Source of the DNA: Candidatus Bipolaricaulota bacterium
Lineage (GTDB): Bacteria; Bipolaricaulota; Bipolaricaulia; M55B111
Length of the DNA: 58,356 bases
Direction: 5' to 3'
Assembly: GCA_018400715.1 (NCBI GenBank)
Contig: JAGYME010000008.1
Coordinates: 1-58,356 of the forward strand
Below, piece by piece: positions 48,444-57,207 of the stretch. Below the pieces are notes generated by a model that saw only the letters and a program-made list of their open reading frames with translations, was not told the origin of the DNA and did not search any database. A program made the translations under genes and the position numbers. The first letter of the stretch is position 1. The number at the start of each line of letters is the position of its first letter.

Positions 48444-48537
48444 CTCTTAGTATTGCTATATAGAAGACCTAGAGGTAGTGTGTGAGTGTGAATAATTCTG
48501 CATTTACCAAACGGAGGAAGATAGGAGGTGACAACAT

Positions 48538-48633
48538 ATGACTGAGATACTACAGTCGGTAGGTTACCTGTTGGTATCGGTCGGAATAGCAATCCTGCTG
48601 ATCAGGCTCGGCGGGTATCTGGAAAAGATGTAG
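48538..48633 (+). CDS. Single-helix membrane micro-protein A
   Basis: This 31-residue frame begins with ATG preceded by the strong site AGGAGGTGA. It is one hydrophobic helix (about residues 8-24, VGYLLVSVGIAILLI) ending RLGGYLEKM. It is a paralogue of micro-protein B: both share the pattern V-S-x-G before the hydrophobic run and end R..LGGY(L/F). Function unknown. It could be a small subunit of a membrane complex, or a type I toxin-like peptide. The strong ribosome-binding site and the repeated family argue for a real gene. Confidence 0.65.
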   Translation: MTEILQSVGYLLVSVGIAILLIRLGGYLEKM

Positions 48634-48671
48634 AGATTACTTACCTTGATCCCCCAGAAGGGAGGTGCACC

Positions 48672-48782
48672 TTGCTCAGTTCGCCAAACTTGTTACAGGC
48701 CATAAGCTACTTTACCGTGTCTCTCGGAGTTACCGCAATATTAGTTCGTTTAATTAAACTTGGGGGATATTTTCAAGAATAA
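48672..48782 (+). CDS. Single-helix membrane micro-protein B
   Basis: This 36-residue frame starts at TTG, five bases after GGGAGGTG. It has a short polar start (LSSPN), a hydrophobic helix ISYFTVSLGVTAILVRL and the end IKLGGYFQE. It resembles micro-protein A over its whole length and lies 38 bases after it. Function unknown. Confidence 0.6.
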   Translation: MLSSPNLLQAISYFTVSLGVTAILVRLIKLGGYFQE

Positions 48783-48800
48783 ATTCAGGATAGGGGTAAA

Positions 48801-48950
48801 ATGGACTTTTCACTAGGAGGATTACTATTTGGTGTCGGCGGATTACTGATAGGAATCGGCGGGATGATTGCCTTTTTGAAAATCGCCCAAGTTGCCGATT
48901 CCCTCGTCAAAGACAAGAACGAAGGGGATGATCAAGACACAAGGACCTAA
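48801..48950 (+). CDS. Gly-rich single-helix membrane micro-protein C
   Basis: This 49-residue frame starts 18 bases after micro-protein B, with TAGGGG before the ATG. Residues 5-25 form a Gly-rich hydrophobic helix (GGLLFGVGGLLIGIGGMIAF), the kind that packs tightly against other helices. A charged tail follows (SLVKDKNEGDDQDTRT). It is not clearly related to A and B. A strong terminator follows 50 bases later, so A, B and C are one transcript. Confidence 0.65.
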   Translation: MDFSLGGLLFGVGGLLIGIGGMIAFLKIAQVADSLVKDKNEGDDQDTRT

Positions 48951-49000
48951 ATACCCCAGGTGAAATTTTCCCTATTCACCGTTATACTTAGTGCAGCAAA

Positions 49001-49058
49001 CCTCCTTAGTTGAGTAACGAGGAATTGTTATCTCAATCAAACTAAGGAGGCTTTTTTT
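49001..49058 (+). terminator. Strong terminator after the micro-protein operon
   Basis: CCTCCTTAGTT (49001-49011) pairs perfectly with AACTAAGGAGG (49040-49050), and seven T follow at 49052-49058. The 28-base loop can form an inner hairpin. The GTG of the next gene begins directly after the T-run. Confidence 0.9.
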
Positions 49059-50231
49059 GTGTACAACTTACCTACTTTTCAAAAGAAGGCTCGTCGTGAT
49101 GACTCATCACAGCCCAGCCCTCGTCAGGAGGTCTCGCAAAACGGAAGGACCACGGTCTTACTTACAATTATCCTCCTGCCGCTCTTGTTCGGCGTGACCC
49201 ATCTCGTAGAGGGAGAAGTCCTATTCACAGGGGAACTCGACACGTCGGTCGAGATAACGCCGCTGGAGAGTGGACCGATCGAGGACTTTGACTCCGACCT
49301 TACCCTCTCATACGAAACGGAATTCTTAACTATCGAGAGCGAAACGGAATTAGAGATGGACGGATTCGCCGGAGGGGCAGTCTCCCTGGAGGTCGACTTC
49401 GATTCCTCCGCCCTAAAGGGGGAGATCGAATTCGGCGATGAAGCCGGAGAGTTCGAGGAGTTTACCGGGAAGGCGTCGCTAGCGCTGGACGAAGGGACGG
49501 AGGTCGGACTCGATCTCGACGCCGACTACGAGGTCGAAGAAGAAAGGGGATACTTTGAACTGGAGTGGGACTTGGAGGTTGAGAGGGAGTTGCCTTGTGG
49601 GTCGGAAGTTGAACTGGGGCTAAACTTCTCCCCCGAGGAAGAGAACTACCCCCTTCCCGAAGAGGTGACCCTGGAAGTCGATGAAGCCCTCGTTGGAGAC
49701 GTCGAATTGAAGTCCTCGGTGGAGGTAACTGAGGGAGAACTGGCGGAGATCGAGATCGACTTCGAACTCCTCGAGCCAGTCTACACTGCGCCGGAGTTAC
49801 TGTTGGAGGGATCGGTCCTCTGGACCCCTGACGAGAAATACATCGAGATAGCACCCGAACTTGACTTACCTCTGGGTACTCTCTCGGTTGACGGGGTGTT
49901 AACCCTGCACGGAGGAACCCTTATCCAGGACCTGGAACTGCTGAACGTGGGACTAAAGGACCTGGAAGTTTTCGGGTCTAGGATTGACCTTGAGTTCGAG
50001 ATCGATGACGATGTGGGTTCGCTAAAGTATAACAAGGAGGTGGGAGAGACAGAACTCACACTCGAGGCGGAGAGCAACTACGCCTCTTCCAGATCGCTCT
50101 TCGGCCTATCCGAGTTCAGTGGCGAGGTGACCTGGGAGCCGCTTGACTGGATTGAGCTAGAGATTGCCCTGGAATCAGGGACTGACGCCTTTCCAGAGGA
50201 GATAACCCTCACCTCAGTCTATTCTTTCTAG
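49059..50231 (+). CDS. Very acidic secreted or outer-membrane beta-rich protein
   Basis: This 390-residue protein has a late signal sequence (about residues 30-50, TVLLTIILLPLLFGVTHLV). The rest alternates strands rich in Glu and Asp, such as VGLDLDADYEVEEERGYFEL, and ends TLTSVYSF. The terminal Phe and strand pattern fit an outer-membrane barrel of porin type. I do not recognise the family. The start is uncertain: the GTG at 49059 abuts the upstream terminator and has no ribosome-binding site, yet no other usable start lies before the signal. Confidence 0.7.
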   Translation: MYNLPTFQKKARRDDSSQPSPRQEVSQNGRTTVLLTIILLPLLFGVTHLVEGEVLFTGELDTSVEITPLESGPIEDFDSDLTLSYETEFLTIESETELEMDGFAGGAVSLEVDFDSSALKGEIEFGDEAGEFEEFTGKASLALDEGTEVGLDLDADYEVEEERGYFELEWDLEVERELPCGSEVELGLNFSPEEENYPLPEEVTLEVDEALVGDVELKSSVEVTEGELAEIEIDFELLEPVYTAPELLLEGSVLWTPDEKYIEIAPELDLPLGTLSVDGVLTLHGGTLIQDLELLNVGLKDLEVFGSRIDLEFEIDDDVGSLKYNKEVGETELTLEAESNYASSRSLFGLSEFSGEVTWEPLDWIELEIALESGTDAFPEEITLTSVYSF

Positions 50232-50439
50232 CACAGCTTCGGTAGAAACGTCATTCCGGCCTTTCCGGGACTGTAGATTCGACCAGTTGCTAAAGATCAA
50301 GTTGACTGGGAAAATAATTCCGTTAACAATTATGTAAGCACGTCCTCAGGTGCGGTCGAAAGGAGCCAAAGAGGAAAAAGCTCCCATCCAATCAAAATCC
50401 AGGTTAGACTAGAGGGAAAGGAGATAATACAGGTCGTAG

Positions 50440-51624
50440 ATGAACATCGCTGAAAGGTTCGAGGTAGACTTCAGAGAGAAATGGACGATTTCTGCTTTTC
50501 TCTATCTTGGCCTTGGAGCGGTCGTCACCCAGCTTCGGGGATCACTCCTTCCCAACTTTCAGGAAGCCTTCGGCGTTTCCGAGTCACTTCTGGGGCTCGT
50601 CTCTCCAGCGGGGACGGTTGGCTTTACGGCCGTGGCACTGACAGCGGGCATGATCGCTGGCAGGGTAAATATCCGGCGCTCCATTCAGATTGGGGCACTG
50701 CTCACCGCGATCACTACGTTTGCCATCGGCCTATCTCCCGGATACTTCCTCTTCCTGTCGGCAATACTACTGCGGGGGATGGCAGGAGGTATCCCCGGTG
50801 GACTGACCAGGCCGGTGCTGGGACACCTATATCCGGACAATAGAGGGCAGATCTTCAACATTCACGAGGCGGTCTGGGCCCTCGGTGCCGCGTGTGGGCC
50901 ACTTCTGGCCAACCTAATACTCCGCTTTGCCAACTGGAGGGTAGCCTATTACGTGGCGGGGGCCGCCTTTGTACCCATCTTCTTCTTGTTGGTGAAGAAC
51001 TCTCGTTTTTCGGCTGACATCAAAGAAAAGCCCCTGACCCGGGACCAGCTCGTGAAACTTCTGAAGAGTCCCGTCGTCATGGGAGTCGGTGTGGCCCTGT
51101 TCCTCAACGTAGGCGTGGAAGGGGGTTTCTTTACCTGGCTTCCTTATTACCTGTCCCAATCACTGCCCCAGAGCGTTGCCAACCTGGCACTTACCGGGTT
51201 CATCGGGGCATACGTCCCGGGAAGGCTGTTGAACAGCTACCTGACGAGGAAGTTCGCCCTGACGGACCTACTCCTCTTCTCCTCCTCCATAACGTGTGTC
51301 TTGCTGGTGGTCGCCTTCTTCCTGGTCAGCGGCTACAGACAAATATGGGTTATCGTCGCGGTGGGTTTTTTCATTTCCACGGTCTTTCCCAACCTCTTCT
51401 CTCTCGCCGCGGACGCTTTTCCGGAACACAGCGGGCCGGTCAACGGGCTAATAATGACCTTCGACCCACTCGGACTATCAATCGTCCCGGTGATCATGGG
51501 GATAATCGCGGAGGCCTTTGGTATTCAGGTAGCAATGAGGTTTCTGGTGATCCCAATAATTGGCGTAATCGTGACGGTATTCTTCTTAAAGAGGAAGTTC
51601 GAAGATATACAGCGGTTCGGTTAA
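50440..51624 (+). CDS. Major facilitator superfamily transporter
   Basis: This 394-residue protein has about twelve membrane helices. The first half has RGSLLPNFQEAFGVSESLLGLV, a typical MFS helix 1-2 region, and the loop 2-3 segment AGRVNIRRSI. The central loop is cytoplasmic and basic. It resembles sugar or organic-solute exporters, but the substrate cannot be read. A distant AGGAGA precedes the ATG. The chagasin-like gene follows by 57 bases. Confidence 0.85.
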   Translation: MNIAERFEVDFREKWTISAFLYLGLGAVVTQLRGSLLPNFQEAFGVSESLLGLVSPAGTVGFTAVALTAGMIAGRVNIRRSIQIGALLTAITTFAIGLSPGYFLFLSAILLRGMAGGIPGGLTRPVLGHLYPDNRGQIFNIHEAVWALGAACGPLLANLILRFANWRVAYYVAGAAFVPIFFLLVKNSRFSADIKEKPLTRDQLVKLLKSPVVMGVGVALFLNVGVEGGFFTWLPYYLSQSLPQSVANLALTGFIGAYVPGRLLNSYLTRKFALTDLLLFSSSITCVLLVVAFFLVSGYRQIWVIVAVGFFISTVFPNLFSLAADAFPEHSGPVNGLIMTFDPLGLSIVPVIMGIIAEAFGIQVAMRFLVIPIIGVIVTVFFLKRKFEDIQRFG

Positions 51625-51681
51625 GATTAATACGAGAAATCATCAAGAAATCGGGTCAACCCCGGGGAGGCCAGGTACAAA

Positions 51682-52512
51682 ATGAAAAACAGAAATCTGT
51701 TGGTGATTATCCTAATTTTCCTTTTCGTCTTCTCCTTTCTTTCCCTCGCTACCTCCGGCAAGGAGAACCTTGGCAGGCTAAATCCTGTCCAGGTGGAGGT
51801 TACCTGTGACGACTTTCAGTTCAACAACCACATAACGAAGTCCGTAAAACTCGCCGTACATGGGCGCCTAGAGATCACGCTCTGCTCGAACCCCTCTACG
51901 GGTTACCAGTGGTCCGACCAAGCGCAGATTAATGACCACACGGTAATCTGGCAGACAAGCCACACGACGACAGGGTCGTCGAGCAGCATGTTGGGAGCAC
52001 CGAGCACGGAGGGATGGACGTTCCAGGGCCTCAACGCAGGGAAAACAACGATCTCTCTGGAGTACGGGCGCTCCTGGACGGCGTCAAGTCCGGACGATTG
52101 GTCATTACAGGTAAACGTCACCGTCGTCGAGGAGAAAAAAGAGAAACCGGAGGAAAAATCGACAAAAGAAATCGGAGAGGGTCTAGTCCGCGACCTCTTC
52201 AAGGACATGAAGAGCCTGAACCTACAGGCCCTGGAGAACAAGATATCGAAGGAGTTTCAGTCAATCCACACTTTTGGTGCCAGCAACCGTGAGGAGGAGA
52301 TTGAGACGATCAAAAACCTGGACCTGGGCGAGTATCAACTTAGCAATTTCAAGGTAACCCGCAAGGGCGACGTCATGGTAGTGACGTACAAAATCTCGGT
52401 TGCAGAAACCCTCAAGGGCAAGAAGGTCTCAGAGAAACCCACACCCAGGTTGACCGTGTTCGTAAAGACGGACTCGGGCTGGAAGTGGATCGCCCACGCT
52501 AACCCCTCCTGA
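51682..52512 (+). CDS. Exported protein: chagasin-like inhibitor domain + NTF2-like domain
   Basis: This 276-residue protein has a signal peptide (hydrophobic 6-22). Residues about 33-150 resemble the I42/chagasin family of cysteine-protease inhibitors, with loop motifs NPSTGYQW, the Gly/Ser loop GSSSSMLGAPSTEGW and YGRSW in place of RPW. A Lys/Glu linker follows, then from about 165 an NTF2/SnoaL-like domain (IGEGLVRDLFKDM ... GWKWIAHAN). GGGAGG precedes the ATG. It may protect envelope proteins from proteases. The fusion is unusual. Confidence 0.75.
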   Translation: MKNRNLLVIILIFLFVFSFLSLATSGKENLGRLNPVQVEVTCDDFQFNNHITKSVKLAVHGRLEITLCSNPSTGYQWSDQAQINDHTVIWQTSHTTTGSSSSMLGAPSTEGWTFQGLNAGKTTISLEYGRSWTASSPDDWSLQVNVTVVEEKKEKPEEKSTKEIGEGLVRDLFKDMKSLNLQALENKISKEFQSIHTFGASNREEEIETIKNLDLGEYQLSNFKVTRKGDVMVVTYKISVAETLKGKKVSEKPTPRLTVFVKTDSGWKWIAHANPS

Positions 52513-52562
52513 TGGGTTGATGTACGCTTTCCAACGAGAATGCACTGGAGGCATGAAGGTAA

Positions 52563-53120
52563 ATGCTCAACAAAAGCTTGAAGGTAACGAGCTTAGTTAT
52601 CTTTACAGTCCTTCTTATCGCCGTCCTGGTTTCCGGGAGTGCTGGGTACGTACTTACTCTGGATTGCCACGAAGACGCCGTCCTGTTCAAGGAGAACGGG
52701 AGTCATACGGTCCCCCCAAACGAAAAATGCTGGGGCTGGTACCGGGGACACCTATACCCAATCTCCTCCGGTCCAAGAGGGATAACACCTGTGCTAGAGG
52801 GTCCCATCCAGGTTACGGCGCTCTCGGCGAGAATCACCGGCGGACCTTCGGAACTGAACAAAAAGGTAAGCGGATTCGAAATCCAGGTATTGCCGGTCGC
52901 CCAGATAAGTAATTCTGACGAGACGCGCCGCGGACTCACGGCAATAACGCCCGAGGTCCAGTGGAAGACGCTGGTCACCTTCTCGGCGCCCTGCGACTCC
53001 GGGCCCGAGGTCCTGGTCCACTGGGAGGGACCCCCGGTGGAGGTGGCGGCGCTACGCGTCGTCGCTCCCGACGGCAACTACGTCGACAGGTCCGGGCTCT
53101 GGGTGGAGCACGAACACTAA
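52563..53120 (+). CDS. Exported protein of unknown function
   Basis: This 185-residue protein has an N-terminal signal or anchor (residues 8-28) and a beta-rich exported part with three cysteines (LTLDCHED, EKCWGWY, SAPCDSG). I do not recognise the family. AAGGTAA precedes the ATG, and the gene follows the chagasin-like gene by 50 bases, so the two may be co-transcribed. Confidence 0.75.
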   Translation: MLNKSLKVTSLVIFTVLLIAVLVSGSAGYVLTLDCHEDAVLFKENGSHTVPPNEKCWGWYRGHLYPISSGPRGITPVLEGPIQVTALSARITGGPSELNKKVSGFEIQVLPVAQISNSDETRRGLTAITPEVQWKTLVTFSAPCDSGPEVLVHWEGPPVEVAALRVVAPDGNYVDRSGLWVEHEH

Positions 53121-53124
53121 TAAG

Positions 53125-53554
53125 CTAGGGGAGTTCGATCTCCCTGCCAGCTCCGCCCTCGACGTAGGCTTCAGGGTAGCGTCGTTTTATCTCTTCCTTG
53201 TGCTGGGCACAGTGCGTGGCACAGATAAACTTCAGCCCTTCGAGTGAAGAAGGACTAGTGGCGTGAAGGCCACCGACGATCCCGTACAGTTCGCCGAACT
53301 CAGCCGCCGTGTCGAGGATGTTCTTCATGCTGGGATGCGAACAACCGGCAACGACGAGGATCCCCTCTGCCGTCTCCAGGCAGAGCGATTGCTCTATCCC
53401 TTCCAGTTCCCCCGTAGTGTAGACTCCCTTGTGCAGTTTCCCCGGACCCAGTAGGGTCTCCGCGTCCTCAACCCCCCGGGGCGGGCGAAACGACGGTGGA
53501 GACCGTATTGTCGTAAACGATCGTAATTTTCACCTTTACCCCCTCGTCCGCCAT
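53125..53554 (-). pseudogene. Broken metallo-beta-lactamase-fold hydrolase
   Basis: The C-terminal third is intact and family-like (GILVVAGCSHPS, IVGGLHA, FICATHCAQHKEEI) and resembles the COG1237 MBL group. The true start is at 53554 (ATG after GGGGGTG), reading KVKITIVYDNT. After 28 codons the frame stops at a TGA; moving one frame restores RPPRGVEDAETLLGPG and the rest. The middle, with the HxHxDH metal site, is missing. So there is both a frameshift and an internal deletion. Confidence 0.8.
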
Positions 53555-53850
53555 CTCCGCACCCCCTTTTTAGTCAAACGAATATACTAGTGCTTTCAGT
53601 ATAGAACTATATACTCCAGTTGAAGTTTACAGTTGATAAATCCTGGACGCAAACATCAGGTCTTATCCTCCCTTTGACCGTCCTACTGGGAATTTAACTG
53701 GTCAAAATTCACAGAAACCCCGTTGTGTGACGGCTCAGTCGAAAAAGTAAGAAATTTCTCCAAAAAGTATTATACTGTATATAGAGGTTAAGGGTCTTAT
53801 CCACGAAACAGGTCAGTTGGCAAGACAATGGGAGCAGCAAGGAGGTAACT
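53555..53850. other. Intergenic region before the PKD protein gene
   Basis: This 296-base gap contains no gene. TATACT near 53772, preceded by AT-rich sequence, is a possible -10 box for the gene at 53851. No strong inverted repeat with a T-run was seen. Confidence 0.45.
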
Positions 53851-56286
53851 ATGAACTTGCAAAGAGGGAAGTGGAAAGTCGTCGTGGCGTCGCTGTCAAT
53901 TTTGTTGATGGTAGCGCTTTTGGAACTGGGCCTTGTGGCTCAGACACTAGAAATAGGTAGGGTCACCGTTGATGAAAACTGGAGGACGGTCCGTCTAAAT
54001 AATTACTTTCGCAATCCGGTGGTGGTCGCAAAGCCGCTCAGTTACAACGGTGGAGACCCGGCCGTAGTTAGAACAAGGGACCTAAGTTCGCGGTCATTCC
54101 AAGTCCGGGTCCAGGAGTGGGGCTACCTGGACGACACCCACGCGGAGGAAACCGTGAGCTACCTGGTAATGGACGCGGGCAGGTTCGTGTTTAGTTCCAG
54201 TATCAGGGTAGAGGCGGGATTCATCGAGACGGACGCAACGGGGTCACCAGAACAGGTAAGCTTCTCCTCGTCCTTCCGTCAGACGCCGATCGTGTTCACG
54301 TCGATCTTCACTTACGAAGGGGAACAAGCGGCGGTAACAAGGAACCAAAACGTGAGCGCGGGGGGTTTTGAAGTAACCATGCAAGAGCAGGAAGCAAACG
54401 AGCCCTCTCACGCTGTAGAAAAAATTGGCTACATAGCCATGGAACCCGGCAGCGGGTTGATGAATGGACGGAGGTTCGAGATAGGTAGCGTGACTGCCGT
54501 CAACGAACTCTTCCACGGAATTCAATTTGGTTTCGAGGAGAGCACGACGGTCAAGGTCGACGAGGAGACTTCAGCTGACACGGAAAGGACTCACGCCGAT
54601 GAAGTAGTCGGATACTTCGCCCTGGAAGGGGGACCGAGTTTCTTCCTCGCCGACATGCAGACGACAGAAGGATCGAATACGGCAAACCTGAGGTACGGAG
54701 GCGAGGTAGTACCCGAACCTGAAGAGGAGGAAGAAGAAGCGGTACAGCCTCCCTCACAACCGGCTCCAAGGGGAATAATAATTGAACCTCCCCCGAGCCC
54801 GGGGCTAAACGTGAGCGTTAGGACCGACCGAAATCAATATCGCATCGGTTCCTCTCTGAGAATTTTCTTAGAGGTCAGCCAAAGGGCTTACCTATACGTG
54901 TTCGACTACGATACGGAAGGAACGATGAGGTTAATATTCCCGAACCGTTACTCCCAGCAGAACCTGATAGGGCCAGGAAGATACGAGTTGCCGGACGGCG
55001 GTTACTCCTTCCAGGTGGCGGGACCACCCGGGGTGGAGTTTATCCAGGCCGTAGCCACGACGAAGCAGGTGGACATCAATAGCTTCCTGGAAAACCCAGA
55101 TAACCCATTCGCTCAGACGTCCTTCCCCCGCGTTTCCAGCCCAGAAAACTTAAACCAGGAATTCAAATCACGCCTGGAGGCAAAGTTCCAGCTCCAGTTC
55201 GGAGGCGGCGAGCCAAAGGCTCAGTTCAAGCTAGTCCCGGTCAGTTGGGACTCGGCAACGACGAGCTTCCGCGTGGGGACCGCACCTCAGCCCAACCAGA
55301 TGCCGGTAGCTCGGTTTAGCTACAACCCGACCGACCCCCGTACCAGAGAAAGCGTGGAGTTCAACGCCTACTCGTCCTACGACCCCGACGGATCGATCGT
55401 TAGTTACCAGTGGGACTTCAACGGGGACGGAAGGACCGATGCATCCGGTAGGAGAGTTATAAACCGTTTCTACTCCAGCGGGCGATACAACGTAAGTCTA
55501 ACCGTAGAGGATAACGATGGGGCCACAACTTCAGTTACCAGCACCCTAAACGTCAGCAGCGAAAACCAACAGCCGACTCCACGGTTTACTTACAGCCCGT
55601 CCAGACCGGAAACTGGAGAGAGGGTAAACTTCGACGGGACCAGTTCCTACGACCCCGACGGTAGCATCGTCTCTTATCGTTGGGACTTTAACGGAGATGG
55701 ATTTGCCGACGCGTCCGGGAGCCGCGTTAGCTACAGCTTCAGTACTTCGGGGTCGAACCGGGCAACGCTCACCGTCGTAGACAATGACGGCGCTAGTTCG
55801 TCGACAACAGTGACGGTCCGCGTCGTCCAGCCCAAGGTCCGGTTTAGTTCATCTGAACCGGATTCCTTTAACAGCAACGGCATCCGCGGGGGCGACTGGC
55901 GCTGGCTGACGAGTTCCTACCACTACGCGGAGTGGAAGTGGAACAGATGGTCAACGGCCCCTGACGACGCTTACATCAACTTGTCACTGTGGATAAGTAA
56001 CAGACGGAACGGAGGCAGCGGATTCGAGGCCACGGTTGAGGTCAAAATCATGAACCGGTACGGAAGCACTATAGAGAGGGGAGAGGTAAGCTTAACCAAC
56101 CCCTTCAAGCCCGATTTCTCCGGAGACACGAATGGGGTCGGATACGAGGCTTTTGGAGTATATGAGATCCGGAGCGATTCCGAGCTTCAAAACGGATTCA
56201 CCGTACGAATAGAGTGGCCGCCGGAGAATAACAGGAACGTGATCGGAGCAGGTGAGACTTCAGCGATATTGGGATACAAGTATTAG
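53851..56286 (+). CDS. Large exported protein with H-lectin-like repeats, DUF4384 and two PKD domains
   Basis: This 811-residue surface or periplasmic protein has a signal peptide (about 10-30). Two repeats resembling H-type lectin domains follow (about 34-115 and 118-195, DDTHAEETVSYLVMD and EPSHAVEKIGYIAME), with a third partial one. After a Pro/Glu linker comes a DUF4384 domain (about 325-425, SLRIFLEVSQRAYLYVFDYD). Two PKD domains (about 485-570 and 575-660) have SYDPDGSIVSYQWDFNGDG and SYRWDFNGDGF. A 150-residue C-terminal domain is unrecognised. AAGGAGG precedes the ATG. Carbohydrate or surface binding is likely. Confidence 0.8.
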   Translation: MNLQRGKWKVVVASLSILLMVALLELGLVAQTLEIGRVTVDENWRTVRLNNYFRNPVVVAKPLSYNGGDPAVVRTRDLSSRSFQVRVQEWGYLDDTHAEETVSYLVMDAGRFVFSSSIRVEAGFIETDATGSPEQVSFSSSFRQTPIVFTSIFTYEGEQAAVTRNQNVSAGGFEVTMQEQEANEPSHAVEKIGYIAMEPGSGLMNGRRFEIGSVTAVNELFHGIQFGFEESTTVKVDEETSADTERTHADEVVGYFALEGGPSFFLADMQTTEGSNTANLRYGGEVVPEPEEEEEEAVQPPSQPAPRGIIIEPPPSPGLNVSVRTDRNQYRIGSSLRIFLEVSQRAYLYVFDYDTEGTMRLIFPNRYSQQNLIGPGRYELPDGGYSFQVAGPPGVEFIQAVATTKQVDINSFLENPDNPFAQTSFPRVSSPENLNQEFKSRLEAKFQLQFGGGEPKAQFKLVPVSWDSATTSFRVGTAPQPNQMPVARFSYNPTDPRTRESVEFNAYSSYDPDGSIVSYQWDFNGDGRTDASGRRVINRFYSSGRYNVSLTVEDNDGATTSVTSTLNVSSENQQPTPRFTYSPSRPETGERVNFDGTSSYDPDGSIVSYRWDFNGDGFADASGSRVSYSFSTSGSNRATLTVVDNDGASSSTTVTVRVVQPKVRFSSSEPDSFNSNGIRGGDWRWLTSSYHYAEWKWNRWSTAPDDAYINLSLWISNRRNGGSGFEATVEVKIMNRYGSTIERGEVSLTNPFKPDFSGDTNGVGYEAFGVYEIRSDSELQNGFTVRIEWPPENNRNVIGAGETSAILGYKY

Positions 56287-56344
56287 AGACTGACCCCAAT
56301 TAACAACATAATAGAGAGGTAGCATTAACTCTCTGAAATGAACC

Positions 56345-56378
56345 GAGGGAGAGATGAGAGTTAACCCATCTCTCCCTC
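56345..56378. terminator. Terminator between the PKD protein and the secreted-tail gene
   Basis: GAGGGAGAGATG (56345-56356) and CATCTCTCCCTC (56367-56378) pair perfectly around ten bases. It is followed by TTCTATTT on the plus strand and separates two converging genes. Confidence 0.75.
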
Positions 56379-56415
56379 TTCTATTTCCCGTGAACCATTA
56401 ACGTCTAAGATATAG

Positions 56416-57207
56416 TTACTTCCCCTTGCCTTTACCTTTACCTGGGTTCTCGGGGGGCTTGCCATCTTTGTTATCATCTTCGTCCTCGTCAGGTTTCCCA
56501 GGCTTATCGTCCTTATCGGGCTTGCCGGGGTGGCTAGGCGGACCGGTATCTTCTGGTTTCTTATCCCGGGAAGAGTTTCTCGTCGCCGCCGAGACCTCCC
56601 TGTCGTTACCATCGTCATCGGGCCGACCCGTCTCTTCCGGCTTGCCGATATCGTCAGGCGGTCCGGCCTTTTCAGGTCGACGGCCTTGGTCTCCGTTACC
56701 TTCTTCCCTTTTGGCTGCGGCCGTTTCAGCTTTTTCTCCCTGGGTGGAAGCGTCCTCTGGCTTTTTCGATTGGTCCGCACCTTTGTTCTCACCCAACCCA
56801 AACGGTGGTTCTCCTGTCTCAGGAAGCTCGTAGGTCGTCTTGATCGACTTGATAACGAGCCCCGGCGGCAGGTCTTTTTCTATGATGTTCTCGTAGAGAT
56901 CTTTGGTAAATAAGGATGTCAATCTTTCCGTACTCAAGTGTCCCGTTTTCACGGACTTGGCCACTGACACTAAAATTCCGGGCGGTACACCCGCGTCTAT
57001 CAGTTCTTTTGACCGTGACATCAAGCTTGTCGTCTGCACGCCTTCAATGTCAGTAAACTCCGCCTCTAGGACGTCGATCGCCCCTTCTGCCACCTGTTGG
57101 GACTCCGTCTGAGGTTCAAGGGCCAGGGCACTGAAACCAAACAAGAGGAGGGTAAAAGAAAGAATTATTAAAATTAGAGGCTTGCTTCTGGGGTGCTTAT
57201 AATTCAA
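56416..57207 (-). CDS. Secreted protein with a long Pro/Gly/Asp/Lys-rich tail
   Basis: This protein of about 263 residues has a signal sequence (about 10-30, cleavage near ALA-LE). A folded helical part follows to about residue 140 (GVPPGILVSVAKSVKTGHLS). Then comes a low-complexity, highly charged tail with repeated GPP, GKPD and DDK runs ending in GKGKGKGK. The tail resembles flexible cell-surface or wall-spanning linkers. The TTG at 57207 is chosen, six bases after GGAGGTG. I do not recognise the family. Confidence 0.65.
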   Translation of the reverse strand: MNYKHPRSKPLILIILSFTLLLFGFSALALEPQTESQQVAEGAIDVLEAEFTDIEGVQTTSLMSRSKELIDAGVPPGILVSVAKSVKTGHLSTERLTSLFTKDLYENIIEKDLPPGLVIKSIKTTYELPETGEPPFGLGENKGADQSKKPEDASTQGEKAETAAAKREEGNGDQGRRPEKAGPPDDIGKPEETGRPDDDGNDREVSAATRNSSRDKKPEDTGPPSHPGKPDKDDKPGKPDEDEDDNKDGKPPENPGKGKGKGK

